Positions 41,742 to 50,110 of a stretch of DNA of 64,000 bases are shown one piece after another; the stretch's first letter is position 1, and each line of letters begins with the position of its first letter. The notes below the pieces were generated by a model. It did not search any database. It was given only the letters and a program-made list of their open reading frames with translations, and was not told the DNA's origin. Where the stretch lies: assembly GCF_003667315.2 (NCBI RefSeq), contig NZ_RCTZ02000013.1, forward strand, positions 62,001 to 126,000, in the 5' to 3' direction. Both the position numbers and the translations under genes were made by a program. Source of the DNA: Tropicibacter alexandrii. GTDB lineage: Bacteria > Pseudomonadota > Alphaproteobacteria > Rhodobacterales > Rhodobacteraceae.

Positions 41742-41795
41742 TTTACACCGGGCGTTACACAGGGCCGGTCCGGACGTTACACCGCCGCGTTACAC
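41742..41795. promoter_or_regulatory. Four GTTACAC-type repeats, likely activator binding sites
   Basis: TTTACAC at 41742 and GTTACAC at 41754, 41776 and 41789, all in the same orientation. They form two pairs with 12-13 bp periodicity, 22 bp apart. They lie roughly 140-210 bp upstream of the -24/-12 element, where enhancer-binding proteins sit. An AT-rich stretch (41633-41693) separates them from the promoter and could help looping. Confidence 0.65.
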
Positions 41796-41845
41796 ACCCA
41801 TGGCGCGCGCCGGGATGCGCGGCCCGGTCGGCGGGGTCCGGCCAT

Positions 41846-41869
41846 GAAAAAAGGGGCCCTAGGGCCCCT
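41846..41869 (-). terminator. Rho-independent terminator of rpoN
   Basis: A perfect 18-bp palindrome AGGGGCCCTAGGGCCCCT followed on the minus strand by six T residues, 25 bp after the rpoN stop. It insulates the mim promoter region from rpoN transcription. Confidence 0.88.
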
Positions 41870-41893
41870 GTCCGCGCGGATGTCCGGATGGGA

Positions 41894-43153
41894 TCAGGCC
41901 CGCAAGCGCCGCTGTGCGACCGGGGCAAAGCCCAGTTCCTGCCGGTACTTCGCGACCACGCGGCGCGAGACGCGCAGCCCCTCGCGCCCCAGCCGGTCGG
42001 CAAGCTGCTGATCGGACAGCGGCGCGTCGGGCATTTCGGCGGCCAGCAGGGCGCGCAGCCGGGCGATCACCCTGGGCTTGGCTGCGCCCCCGGCGCCGCC
42101 GCGCGCAGAGGGGCGTGGGCACAGCGTCCGGGCCTCGACGATGCCGTTCGGCCCTTCGATCAGCAGGCCGTTCAGGACCCGGCTGACCGTGCTGATATGA
42201 AATCCCGTCCTTTGTGCGATGGTCGCCTGCGTCAGGGGTTTGAGCGCCTCGGGGCCGCCACGAAAGAAGGCCCCCTGCACGTCGATGATGACCTGAACGA
42301 TGTGCTTGAGGGCGTTGTGACGCAGATCCATCGCCTGTTTCAGCGCCCGCGCTTCGCCCAGGGCCTGGCGCAGGTCGGGCGACACATCTGCCTCCGCACG
42401 GGGCAGGACGGCGACCTCGGTGGCAAAGCGCGATGTGAAGACCGCGCGCCAGCCGTCGCCGTCGGGCTCGATCCGGACATCGGGCGCGCGCATCAGCGTC
42501 GGATCGGCGGCAAACTGCCCGCCTGGCTTGGGATCGAGCCGCCGCAACCGGGCCAACTGCGCGGCGACGGTGGCGTCGTCCAGCCCCGCGGCGCGAGCCA
42601 GCGCGGCGGGCCCGCCGCGCTCAAGCGCTGGCAGATGCGCCAGCACGGCCTCGGCTTCCGCGTCCCACAGCTCCTTGTCCTTCAGTTGAAGCCGCAGGCA
42701 TTCCGCTAGGTCCCGGGCGAACAGCCCCGCCGGCGACACCCGGCGCTGCACCAGCGCCAGCGCGGTTTCGACCAGGTGGCAAGCCAGGCCCAGATTGTCC
42801 GCGATCTCGGGCACCGGCCGGCCGATCCAGCCCGAAGGCTCAAGCTCTTCGACAAGGCCCAGGATCAGCCGCTCCATCGGCCCGCCGTGGCCGATCAGGC
42901 CCGCCAGCTCGTGCAGGACGTGATCGTAAAGGCTGGTCGGCCGGTTCGCCATGCCCGCGTCGATCAGATCCGCCGCGCTGCCTGCGCGGATCGCGGTGTA
43001 GCGGCGCTGGCGCACGATCAAGAGCGGGTTCTCGCGGGCCGTCCGGTAGAGGTGGTCGTCCAGCTCTTCGCCCGACATCTGCAACACATGGGTCACATGG
43101 CCAAGGCGGAAACTTTGCGTCTGGCTGGGGTGCAACCGGGTCGAAAGCGTCAT
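41894..43153 (-). CDS. rpoN: RNA polymerase sigma-54 factor (RpoN), island copy
   Basis: A 419-residue sigma-54. Region I starts SQTQSFRLGHVTHVLQMSGE with the typical Gln-rich helix. The core-binding domain is in the middle. The C-terminal domain has the -12-contacting HTH (LTQATIAQRTGFHISTVSRVL) and the RpoN box RRVVAKYRQELG that reads -24. It lies directly upstream of the mim promoter in the same orientation but with its own terminator. Slightly shorter than typical housekeeping RpoN (about 480), mainly in region II. It looks like a specialised paralogue that travels with the operon. Confidence 0.95.
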   Translation of the reverse strand: MTLSTRLHPSQTQSFRLGHVTHVLQMSGEELDDHLYRTARENPLLIVRQRRYTAIRAGSAADLIDAGMANRPTSLYDHVLHELAGLIGHGGPMERLILGLVEELEPSGWIGRPVPEIADNLGLACHLVETALALVQRRVSPAGLFARDLAECLRLQLKDKELWDAEAEAVLAHLPALERGGPAALARAAGLDDATVAAQLARLRRLDPKPGGQFAADPTLMRAPDVRIEPDGDGWRAVFTSRFATEVAVLPRAEADVSPDLRQALGEARALKQAMDLRHNALKHIVQVIIDVQGAFFRGGPEALKPLTQATIAQRTGFHISTVSRVLNGLLIEGPNGIVEARTLCPRPSARGGAGGAAKPRVIARLRALLAAEMPDAPLSDQQLADRLGREGLRVSRRVVAKYRQELGFAPVAQRRLRA

Positions 43154-43236
43154 GTCTGGCCCTCTGCGGAAACATCTGGCCAGATCGCGAAGGCCCGGTT
43201 TAGTCTCTGCTCGGCAGCATAAGGACGATCGACGAC

Positions 43237-44157
43237 ATGGCCGACTCCCTTCCCAGGGGCGCTATTACGCCGCTTCCCCACACCGCGCCCGAGATGTCCT
43301 ATCCCGGGCTTTCGCCACAATTGCTGGCCCGCGTGCGACAGCTGTGGTCCGCGCGGAGGCTGGATTTCGACCGCAGCTGGCACGCCGGCATCCGGTCGCT
43401 GCCGGGCTTTCGTGCCGTGCCCCGGCCGGATCACCCGGTCGACAGCGCCGCCGTCGATCTGGTGTTCCTGTTCGATCAGGCCTTGTTGTGGGTCCGGGCG
43501 ATTCATGCGGCGGCGGTCGCGGGCCATGGCCATGCGGTCCCGGGCCTGACCCCAGCGCAGTGGCATGGGCTGGCTGGCGTCACTGCCCGGCTGACCGACC
43601 AGATGGCGGCGCTGCGTCTTTTGTCCCTGACCGAACTGCCGATGCCCGCGATGCAGATCGCCAGATCGCTGTCCGAGGACGTGGACACGGCCCTGATCCT
43701 GCTGATCCGGCCCAAGCTGGCGCAGCGCCTGGCCGAGTGCCGCAGCGCCGAGGACGCCAACGATTTCTGGCGCCGCCACATCGCCGGCGGGCGCGCCTAC
43801 AAGGCGATCTCTGAAAAGCTGTACAGCGTGGGCATCGACCATTCCGCCGATACCGACTACGCCAAGTGGCGCAAATCCGTCCTTACGATCCTCAGCACTG
43901 CTGTGCATGGCCACCTGCTTGGCACCGCCGGGCACCTGCCCGCGGGGGACAAGGTGCTGGTGAACGACGACAGCCTCTATTTCGCGACGTTTCGGATTCA
44001 TGAATTCTGCGCCTATGCTCAGCTGGTCACGCCAAAGCTGACTGCGCTGCTGGACAGCACTGCGGACACGGCGCCGGGCACCTTCGCTCCGCTCGCCGCG
44101 CCGCTCAGCGCGATCCTGATCAGCCAGATCCAGAGCCTGACCGCGCCCGTCCCGTAG
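43237..44157 (+). CDS. Hypothetical protein divergent from rpoN
   Basis: A 306-residue soluble, mainly helical protein with no recognised catalytic motif. Notable segments: ARRLDFDRSWHAGIRSLPGF near residue 40, EDANDFWRRHIAGGRAYKAI near 185 and NDDSLYFATFRIHEFCAYA near 250. It has no signal peptide. The 83-bp gap to rpoN holds a weak GG-N10-GC match (43197-43210). Codon use and GC fit its neighbours, so it is probably real. Family unknown; it belongs to the uncharacterised block between rpoN and the acetyltransferase gene. Confidence 0.72.
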   Translation: MADSLPRGAITPLPHTAPEMSYPGLSPQLLARVRQLWSARRLDFDRSWHAGIRSLPGFRAVPRPDHPVDSAAVDLVFLFDQALLWVRAIHAAAVAGHGHAVPGLTPAQWHGLAGVTARLTDQMAALRLLSLTELPMPAMQIARSLSEDVDTALILLIRPKLAQRLAECRSAEDANDFWRRHIAGGRAYKAISEKLYSVGIDHSADTDYAKWRKSVLTILSTAVHGHLLGTAGHLPAGDKVLVNDDSLYFATFRIHEFCAYAQLVTPKLTALLDSTADTAPGTFAPLAAPLSAILISQIQSLTAPVP

Positions 44158-44186
44158 CCGAAGCGCCGGGACCGGGCCGCCGGTCA

Positions 44187-44366
44187 CTAATGCATGGGGT
44201 CTTCGGCCTTGCCGATGCGGCCCTGGGCGATCCATTGCGCGGCCAGGATCAGCGCGCCGGTGGCGAAATCCTTGCCGTGGTCGTCGATCATCTCTTCGGC
44301 GATCTTGGCCAGGGACTGGAAATAGACGTCCTTGCTTTGCTCTTCGGTGGTCAGTGTCTGGGTCAT
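44187..44366 (-). CDS. Small hypothetical protein, 59 residues
   Basis: A 59-residue acidic helical protein (EEQSKDVYFQSLAKIAEEMI, then GKDFATGALILAAQWIAQG). ATG 44366 has GGAGG upstream. It is 17 bp after the WD40 gene and is third in a three-gene unit. No family recognised; the size and amphipathic helices suggest a regulatory or assembly partner. Confidence 0.68.
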   Translation of the reverse strand: MTQTLTTEEQSKDVYFQSLAKIAEEMIDDHGKDFATGALILAAQWIAQGRIGKAEDPMH

Positions 44367-44383
44367 GGAAGCCTCCTGTCGGG

Positions 44384-45520
44384 TTACTTGAACATGGCTT
44401 TGGGAAAGGCCGCGACGGCGGCCGTTCCGCCGGCGGTGCCGATGGCCAGATGCGCGCCATCGGCCGACCATTCGAGCGCGGTGACCGGGTCGCCCCCGCC
44501 CTCGCGCAGCATCATTTCCTCGCGCCGGCCGATCTGGCACAGCGTGACCAGCCCGTTGGCGTAGCCCGCCGCGCAGAGGTCGCGCGCCGGATGGACGGCC
44601 ACCTTCTCGACGATGGTGAGCCCGGGCTTGCCGGTTTCGACCGGGGTGCCCTCGTGATCACCGAAGGGCAGGTCGGGCAGGCGCCAGCCGGTGACACGGA
44701 AGGCGCCCGAGGTCATCATCGCGCCGGCGCTGCGGCTGAAGCCGACTGCCGCGACGGGGGCGGGAAAACCGACGATGCGATCCGCCGCGCCCGTCCCGGT
44801 ATCGACCAGAAGCACCGCCTTGTCGCCGCATCCGCCGATCAGCCAGCGCCCGTCCGGGGACCAGCCAAGCGGGCCCGGCTCTCCCTCCGTGTCGATCCGG
44901 GCCAGGGTCGACAGATCGTCGGTGCGCAGGATCGTGACCCGTCCCGGGCCCCAGCAGGCGATCCGCCCGGCATCGGAGGAGGTCGCGATGGCACGGGTGT
45001 CGTGATCCAGCGCCGTCGCCCGGACGGACAGGCCATCCTCGGGCGACAGGATTTCCAGCTCCGGCCCCCGGGCGACCAGAATGCCCTGCCGGTCCGGCAG
45101 CGTCGCCAGCGCGGTGATCGGGCCCTGCCCCGCCCGTGCCACACGCAGGGTCTGGCCGCGCGCGGTGGCCCGCCAGACCTCGGCCCCGTCCGAATGCACA
45201 AAGGCAAAGCCCTGCTGCGCGACGCGGCACAGGCACAGCCCGGCGGCGGCCTGCGGCTGGTCGGTCCGCACGGGTGTCGGCAGCGCCTTGCTGCGCGGGC
45301 GGATCGTCATGCGCCCGGTGTCCGCCTCGACGCGCATCCGCGTTTCGGGGTCCTCGGCATCCTTCATCGGAAGGAAGGCCAGCGTTCCGTCGTCCAGGCC
45401 GACCGCGACGGACGACCCGATCGCATTGAACCGGACGTCGCGGACAGGCGCGCCAAAGTCCCAGGACCGGGCGATCAGGTCGAACAGCGACATGGCGGGT
45501 GGGGCGTCGTGTTTTGTCAT
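44384..45520 (-). CDS. WD40-like beta-propeller protein
   Basis: A 378-residue protein with repeated blade sequences: VRDVRFNAIGSSVAVGLDDG, ALATLPDRQGILVARG, LGWSPDGRWLIGGCGDKAV, VAAVGFSRSAGAMMTSG and VTALEWSADGAHLAIGTAGG. This is typical of a seven-bladed WD40 or similar propeller. No signal peptide, so it is cytoplasmic. Bacterial propellers usually act as scaffolds. It overlaps the upstream 97-residue gene by 4 bp (ATGA). Its presence next to the monooxygenase circuit is unexplained. Confidence 0.82.
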   Translation of the reverse strand: MTKHDAPPAMSLFDLIARSWDFGAPVRDVRFNAIGSSVAVGLDDGTLAFLPMKDAEDPETRMRVEADTGRMTIRPRSKALPTPVRTDQPQAAAGLCLCRVAQQGFAFVHSDGAEVWRATARGQTLRVARAGQGPITALATLPDRQGILVARGPELEILSPEDGLSVRATALDHDTRAIATSSDAGRIACWGPGRVTILRTDDLSTLARIDTEGEPGPLGWSPDGRWLIGGCGDKAVLLVDTGTGAADRIVGFPAPVAAVGFSRSAGAMMTSGAFRVTGWRLPDLPFGDHEGTPVETGKPGLTIVEKVAVHPARDLCAAGYANGLVTLCQIGRREEMMLREGGGDPVTALEWSADGAHLAIGTAGGTAAVAAFPKAMFK

Positions 45521-45810
45521 TCTGGCTTTCTCTCCGTGGCTGCCTTGAGTTCGCGGTCCAGCTCGGCCAGAGCGGCCTCAAGCGTTTCAATCCGGGCGCG
45601 GCAGGTCTCGAAGGCGGCGTCGACGGCGGCACGCTCTGCCGCGCCGGGCGCGACATCGGCGCCGTCTTCCGCGTCCTTCTGGTCGAGGATCATCATGCCG
45701 CTGGCGATCTGGTTTAGCCGCAGGGTTTCGCTGTTGGCCTCCGAGATGGACTGGATCACCGCCAGCCGGGCCGCGAGGATGGTCTGGATATTGCGCGGCT
45801 GACCGGTCAT
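45517..45810 (-). CDS. Hypothetical coiled-coil protein, 97 residues
   Basis: A 97-residue protein starting MTGQPRNIQTILAARLAVIQ and ending in a long heptad-rich helix (ETCRARIETLEAALAELDRE). The first gene of a three-gene unit with the WD40 protein (ATGA overlap) and the 59-residue protein. A candidate sigma-54 promoter ends about 30 bp upstream. Coiled coil plus propeller suggests a protein complex. No known family. Confidence 0.7.
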   Translation of the reverse strand: MTGQPRNIQTILAARLAVIQSISEANSETLRLNQIASGMMILDQKDAEDGADVAPGAAERAAVDAAFETCRARIETLEAALAELDRELKAATERKPE

Positions 45811-45839
45811 GATCCCGGCCCAAACGCTGCCCGACAGCC

Positions 45840-45854
45840 GCAACCGGAGACCCA
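45840..45854 (-). promoter_or_regulatory. Candidate sigma-54 promoter of WD40 unit
   Basis: Minus strand TGGGTCTCCGGTTGC: GG-N10-GC spacing exact, TTGC perfect, -24 part TGGgtC imperfect. It lies 30 bp upstream of the 97-residue gene start, which suits a short leader. Weaker than the mim promoter. Confidence 0.5.
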
Positions 45855-45860
45855 AGCCCG

Positions 45861-46136
45861 ATGTTCGACCCCGCCGACGCCCGTTTCCTGACCGCCCTGC
45901 ACCAGGTCCTTGCCGAGACCGACAGCCCCGAGGCCGCCCCGTGCCAGGCGGCGGCCCGAAAGGCGCTGGACAGCCGCGCGCCGCTGGATCTGCTGGCCGC
46001 GCGTGAGGGCGTCCATGCCCTGCCGCGCGACCTGCGCGACCGGATTCTGGCCCAGGTTCACGCCAGGATGGCCGGCGACCTGTCGGCGATCTGGGATCTG
46101 CTGCCCCACGCGCCGGGCACGCCAAGGTCCCACTGA
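45861..46136 (+). CDS. Hypothetical protein, 91 residues
   Basis: A 91-residue helical protein (FDPADARFLTALHQVLAETD, LRDRILAQVHARMAGDLSAI), divergent from the coiled-coil gene with a 50-bp gap. GGAG lies about 11 bp before ATG 45861, overlapping the opposite candidate promoter. No family recognised. Part of the uncharacterised block. Confidence 0.62.
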   Translation: MFDPADARFLTALHQVLAETDSPEAAPCQAAARKALDSRAPLDLLAAREGVHALPRDLRDRILAQVHARMAGDLSAIWDLLPHAPGTPRSH

Positions 46137-46473
46137 GGCCGCCGGCCCGGCGCCGGGACTCCCTTGGATCGTTGATCGCGACATCGGCCTCTCCTCCCCT
46201 GAGCCTCCGATTGATGAAGTGCCAATGAATCTATCCAGTGCCCCCCGCGCTGCAAAGGAATCCCTGCGGTTTTCGGAGCTTTACCGCCGAAAATCATGAA
46301 TCTGTAATGCATCGTTACAATCGCCGGAGGGAGAACGTAACACTCTGTTCCACAATAATTTTTCTGCGCCGCAGAATGGTGGCGGGCAAGCCGGAAAACC
46401 GAATCAGACAGTTGATTCGCGGCCCGATCCGGGAAAGGCTGGCCAGGCGATCCAACCCAACGGGGACCCCGCC
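46137..46473. other. Intergenic stretch with a TGTAA/TTACA palindrome
   Basis: 337 bp between the 91-residue gene and the acetyltransferase gene, with no supported gene. It contains TGTAATGCATCGTTACA at 46303-46319 (5-bp arms, related to the GTTACAC repeats before mimA) and GAACGTAACACTCTGTTCC at 46334-46352 (4-bp arms, GAAC/GTTC). Confidence 0.5.
46303..46319. promoter_or_regulatory. Palindrome resembling mim upstream repeats
   Basis: TGTAA-N7-TTACA. Half-sites share GTTACA with the repeats at 41742-41795, so this may be a second binding site for the sigma-54 activator, serving either the acetyltransferase gene or the WD40 unit. Confidence 0.35.
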
Positions 46474-47304
46474 ATGGACGACTTTCCGGACATCCTGACG
46501 CTCGACGACCTGTGCCTGCGGCCGATGACGCCGGGCGATGTGCCAGCGGTGACGCGTCAGTTGGGCGCAGTGGAGACCGCCCGTTGGATGGCGGCGGTCC
46601 GACACCCTTTCGGGCCCGCCGAGGCACAAGAGATCCTGGCGATCGCCCGGGACCCGCACCGTCGTCTTCGGGTGATCGCGCGCGACGGCGTCCCGATCGG
46701 CTGCCTTTGCCTTGTGCCGGACCTGTGGTTCTGGATTGACCCCGCGTTCCGGGGTTTGGGGCACGTCTCGCGCGCGCTGACGGGGGCGATCATGGCACAT
46801 GTCGCCGCGCAGGGCGCGCCGCTGCTGGCCACCTGCCGCGCCGACAACGACGCCTCTCGTGCGGTCCTGGCCTCGCTTGGGTTCTCACGCAGGCCGGGGG
46901 GGCGGCGGATGTTCTTTCAGTCCGAGGGCCGCGCACTTCCCTGCCTCGATCACGTCATGACGCCCGAGCAATGGCTGGTCCTGCACCCGCCGGTCCAGAG
47001 CTGCGGCGCGGCGACTGTGCGCCCAGCGACTCAGAAGGATGCGCCCGGCCTTCTCCAACTTCTCCCGCGCCGGGGCGAGGACCCGGGCTGGCCCTCCCCC
47101 GAGGCGCTCAGCCGCTTTATCGAAGAGCATCGCTGCCGCCGCCCCGACCTGGGCCTGTTCGTCGTCGAAGACGATATCCGCCGGGTCGTGGGCATGGTGC
47201 TGCGCTCCGGCACCGACCCGGCGGCCATGCGGTTCCTGAGTCAGCAGGATGCCGACCGCTGCATGGCGGATCTCGGCGCGGCGCTGCCCGGGTCTGGCGC
47301 CTGA
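46474..47304 (+). CDS. GNAT-family N-acetyltransferase
   Basis: A 276-residue protein. The N-terminal domain is a GNAT fold: LCLRPMTPGDVPAVTRQLG, IARDGVPIGCLCLVPDLWFW and the acetyl-CoA site WIDPAFRGLGHVSRAL with NDASRAVLASLGF. The C-terminal part (VRPATQKDAPGLLQLLPR onward) looks like a second, partial GNAT repeat ending in LSQQDADRCMADLG. Substrate unknown. It is the last intact gene before the fragmentary right inner edge of the island. Confidence 0.82.
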   Translation: MDDFPDILTLDDLCLRPMTPGDVPAVTRQLGAVETARWMAAVRHPFGPAEAQEILAIARDPHRRLRVIARDGVPIGCLCLVPDLWFWIDPAFRGLGHVSRALTGAIMAHVAAQGAPLLATCRADNDASRAVLASLGFSRRPGGRRMFFQSEGRALPCLDHVMTPEQWLVLHPPVQSCGAATVRPATQKDAPGLLQLLPRRGEDPGWPSPEALSRFIEEHRCRRPDLGLFVVEDDIRRVVGMVLRSGTDPAAMRFLSQQDADRCMADLGAALPGSGA

Positions 47305-47314
47305 CGGGACGGGA

Positions 47315-47812
47315 TCATCTCAAGATATGGGAATAGACAGTGTTGCGCGACACGCCGATCTTGCGAGCGGTCAGTGCGACATTCGACCCGCAATGCCGGA
47401 AAGCGCGGTTGATCTCGCGGCACTTCGCCTCGCGCACGGGATTGCTCGGGCAGCGCACGGCGCGGACTTGCAACTGGGTTTCCAGATCGACCAGGTTGCG
47501 CGGGCGGTCAGCGGCATCGCTGGGGCCCGGACGCCCGCGCGGGACGGGTCAGGCGGAGACGCGCGAAATACGAGGCGTCCAGCACGACACCATCGCAATT
47601 GGCGAAGACCGTCATGAAATTGGTCCCGGCGATCTGCTTGCTCAGCAGTTCCAGCTCGGGGCGGACGACGGCGATCAGGGCCGCGTCGCGCGCGCGGGCC
47701 TCGCGCAGTTCGGCGTAGGACAGCACGGCGTCCATGGGCTTGGCCGTCGACTCCAGCCCGTAGCCGAGGCAGCGGTGCCAGCTGTCCGCGATGACCCCGG
47801 GCAGGGCGCCGT
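47315..47812 (-). pseudogene. AcoR-type sigma-54 activator remnant, AAA+ domain deleted
   Basis: The minus strand encodes an AcoR-type N-terminus (VIADSWHRCLGYGLES, then VLSYAELREARARD and ELELLSKQIAGTNFM) down to about 47560, then directly, in another frame, the C-terminal Fis HTH (NVALTARKIGVSRNTVYSHI) to a stop at 47315. The whole AAA+ domain is gone. The upstream start is lost at the junction with a pyruvate carboxylase fragment. This is a second, dead relative of the activator at 23525-25543. Confidence 0.8.
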
Positions 47813-48370
47813 CTGCTACACCGGCGACGTCCTGCACCCCGACCGGGCCAAGTACGACCTCAAGTACTATGTCGGCATGGCCAAGGGGCTGGAGGCGGCC
47901 GGCGCGCATGTGTTGGGCCTCAAAGACACGGCGGGGCTCCTGAAGCCCTCTGCCGCGCGGGTGCTGATCAAGGCGCTGCAGGACAAGATCTCGATCCCGA
48001 TCCATTTCCACACGCATGATGCCTCAGGTATCGCTGGGGCGACGATCCACGCCGCCGCCGAGATGGGTGTCAATGCGGCGGATGCGGCGATGGATGCGCT
48101 GCCGGGCAACACCTCGCAGCCGACGCTGGGGGCCATCGTCGAGGCGCTGATGCACACCGACCGCGACACCGGGCTGGATATCGAGACGGTCCGCCAGGTC
48201 AGCGATTACTGGGAGGCGGTGCACGGACAGTATGTCGAGTTTGAATCTGGCATGCAGGCCCCGGCCTCAGAGATCTACCTGCACGAGAAGCCCGGCGGGC
48301 AGTTCACCAACCTCAAGGCCCAGGCCCGGTCGATGGGGCTGGAGAAACGCTGGCACGAAGTCGCCCATAC
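47813..48370 (+). pseudogene. Pyruvate carboxylase internal fragment
   Basis: The plus strand encodes about 185 residues of the carboxyltransferase domain of pyruvate carboxylase: YDLKYYVGMAKGLEAAGAHV, FHTHDASGIAGATIHAAAEM, MDALPGNTSQPTLGAIVEAL and NLKAQARSMGLEKRWHEVA. Both ends are cut: the left by the regulator fragment, the right precisely at the IS end after HEVAHT. Its intact coding sense up to the IS fixes the left boundary of IS copy 2. Confidence 0.9.
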
Positions 48371-50061
48371 GGTTCTGCCTCAATTTGTGTGGCGCAACTA
48401 TCCTGAGCTTGGAACATTCGGGAGGGATAGTCGTGATTTCAAAAAAGCACTGGTCGCCCGGGAGCGACGTTTCGGTTCAAGGCGTTAAGCGACGTGATTC
48501 CGGCGGGTGGCTTGTATCCGGTGTTTTGGCACCGAGAGGCATCTGCCCAGATTGTGGTTTGCATTCTCGGCGTCGTCACGGGTGGCGGCAAAGGCGGCTA
48601 CAGGATTTACCTGCACTTGGCGACAAGGTAACAATCGCACTCTGGGTCTGCAGGTGGCGATGTCGCGCTTCCACGTGCCCGCGGCGGACTTTTTCGGACT
48701 ACACCTCGTCAATTGCGCGTCCATTTGCACGTCGAACTTCGCGTGCTGATGACATTGTAGTTCATCTGGGGCACGCCACGGGTGGACGGCCTGCCGAGCG
48801 GCTCTTGCGCCGTTTAGGCGTCGGTGTCAGCAATGACACGGTGCTGCGACACCTCAAGAAGTGTGCGGAAAGCGTCGCCCCGCCGCCAACGGTCATTGGC
48901 ATCGACGATTGGAGCTGGCGCAAGTCGCAGACTTACGGAACCATCATCGTCGATCTCGAGCGGCAGACCGTAATTGATATTCTTCCGGATCGGAGCGTTG
49001 AAAGCTGTGCGAGCTGGCTGCGGCAGCACCCTGAGATTGAAGTCATCAGTCGGGATCGTTGTGGCGGATATGCGAAGGCCGCACGTCAGGGTGCACCGCA
49101 AGCCCTGCAGGTCGCAGACCGTTTCCATCTCGTCCAGAACCTGCGCCAGGCCATTGAAGAGCAGATGAATATGCATGGCCGCGCCACCGGGCGGGCGCTA
49201 TTGTCAGATGCCGAAAACATCAGCACGGCCAATCATCTACTGCGATCGCGTCTTGCTCATCGGAAATCACGTGAGGAAATTTTCCGAAACATCCATGCGC
49301 TTCGTGATCAAGGGCTGTCTTGTAGCGAAATTGGACGTCGGACCGGCTTCCCGCGTCGTAGTGTGGCGAAGTGGTTGAGCTCCGACTCGCCACCAGACCG
49401 CCGCCGAGCTGCATTGAAGCCCACGTCGCCGTGGTATTTTGAGAGCATACTGGCCGATCTCTGGAAACAGGGTATCCGGTCCGGCCAGGAATTATTGGTC
49501 GAAATTCAACGCCATGGCTATGAGGGCAGCTTGTCTCATTTGCAACGTCTGCTGGCCGGATGGCGAAGGGATGAACAAACCGTTCTAGCAGGCCCGACCG
49601 ACACGCCGCTGCCCCTGGCGCCTGTGCGGGACCCGCAAACCGGTCACGCCATTTCGCCGGTTGTCGCAGCGGCGCTCTGTATCAAGCCGCGACGCAAATT
49701 GACCGCAGACCAGGCCCAAAAGGTAGATGCATTGAAGGCCGGATCGCCAAGCTTTGCCACGATGCGGAGCCTTGCCATGCGGTTTCAGGGCATTTTGCGC
49801 GGCGACCAGTCCGCCCCGCTGGACGCATGGATCGACCTGGCCATTGAGACTGGCATCCCACCAATCATGCGCTTTGCCCGCACGCTGCACCGCGACATCG
49901 AGGCCGTGCGCAATGCCATCGAACTTCCGTGGAGCAACGGTCAGGCTGAGGGCCAAGTCAATCGCCTGAAGACCCTCAAGCGCGCCATGTACGGTCGCGC
50001 CGGACCAGAACTCCTCAGAGCCCGAATGCTGCCACTGCGCCACACAGATTGAGGCAGAACC
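48371..50061 (+). mobile_element. ISL3-family insertion sequence, copy 2
   Basis: 1691 bp, apparently identical to the copy at 20491-22181 and in the same orientation, with the same 26-bp terminal inverted repeats. Left flank is pyruvate carboxylase coding sequence (GCCCATAC); right flank is CAATTAAG. No 8-bp target duplication is visible. Together the two copies frame a composite-transposon-like unit of 29.6 kb. Confidence 0.93.
48433..50052 (+). CDS. ISL3-family transposase (copy 2)
   Basis: A 539-residue protein identical to that at 20553-22172, from the same GTG start behind GGGAGGG. The frame is also open upstream, because the pyruvate carboxylase fragment reads in phase through the IS end. 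A fusion read-through protein is therefore possible on paper but not expected. Zinc region, two HTH motifs and DDE residues are all intact. Confidence 0.95.
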   Translation: MISKKHWSPGSDVSVQGVKRRDSGGWLVSGVLAPRGICPDCGLHSRRRHGWRQRRLQDLPALGDKVTIALWVCRWRCRASTCPRRTFSDYTSSIARPFARRTSRADDIVVHLGHATGGRPAERLLRRLGVGVSNDTVLRHLKKCAESVAPPPTVIGIDDWSWRKSQTYGTIIVDLERQTVIDILPDRSVESCASWLRQHPEIEVISRDRCGGYAKAARQGAPQALQVADRFHLVQNLRQAIEEQMNMHGRATGRALLSDAENISTANHLLRSRLAHRKSREEIFRNIHALRDQGLSCSEIGRRTGFPRRSVAKWLSSDSPPDRRRAALKPTSPWYFESILADLWKQGIRSGQELLVEIQRHGYEGSLSHLQRLLAGWRRDEQTVLAGPTDTPLPLAPVRDPQTGHAISPVVAAALCIKPRRKLTADQAQKVDALKAGSPSFATMRSLAMRFQGILRGDQSAPLDAWIDLAIETGIPPIMRFARTLHRDIEAVRNAIELPWSNGQAEGQVNRLKTLKRAMYGRAGPELLRARMLPLRHTD

Positions 50062-50082
50062 CAATTAAGGGGTCATCCTCAA

Positions 50083-50100
50083 TTAAGGGCAACGCGACAC
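50083..50100. repeat. 18-bp repeat at right outer flank of IS copy 2
   Basis: TTAAGGGCAACGCGACAC, exact reverse complement of 20470-20487. A partial duplicate CAATTAAGGG occurs twice between the IS end and this site (50062-50071 and 50080-50089). Its origin is unresolved. Confidence 0.8.
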
Positions 50101-50110
50101 ACGCCTATCT

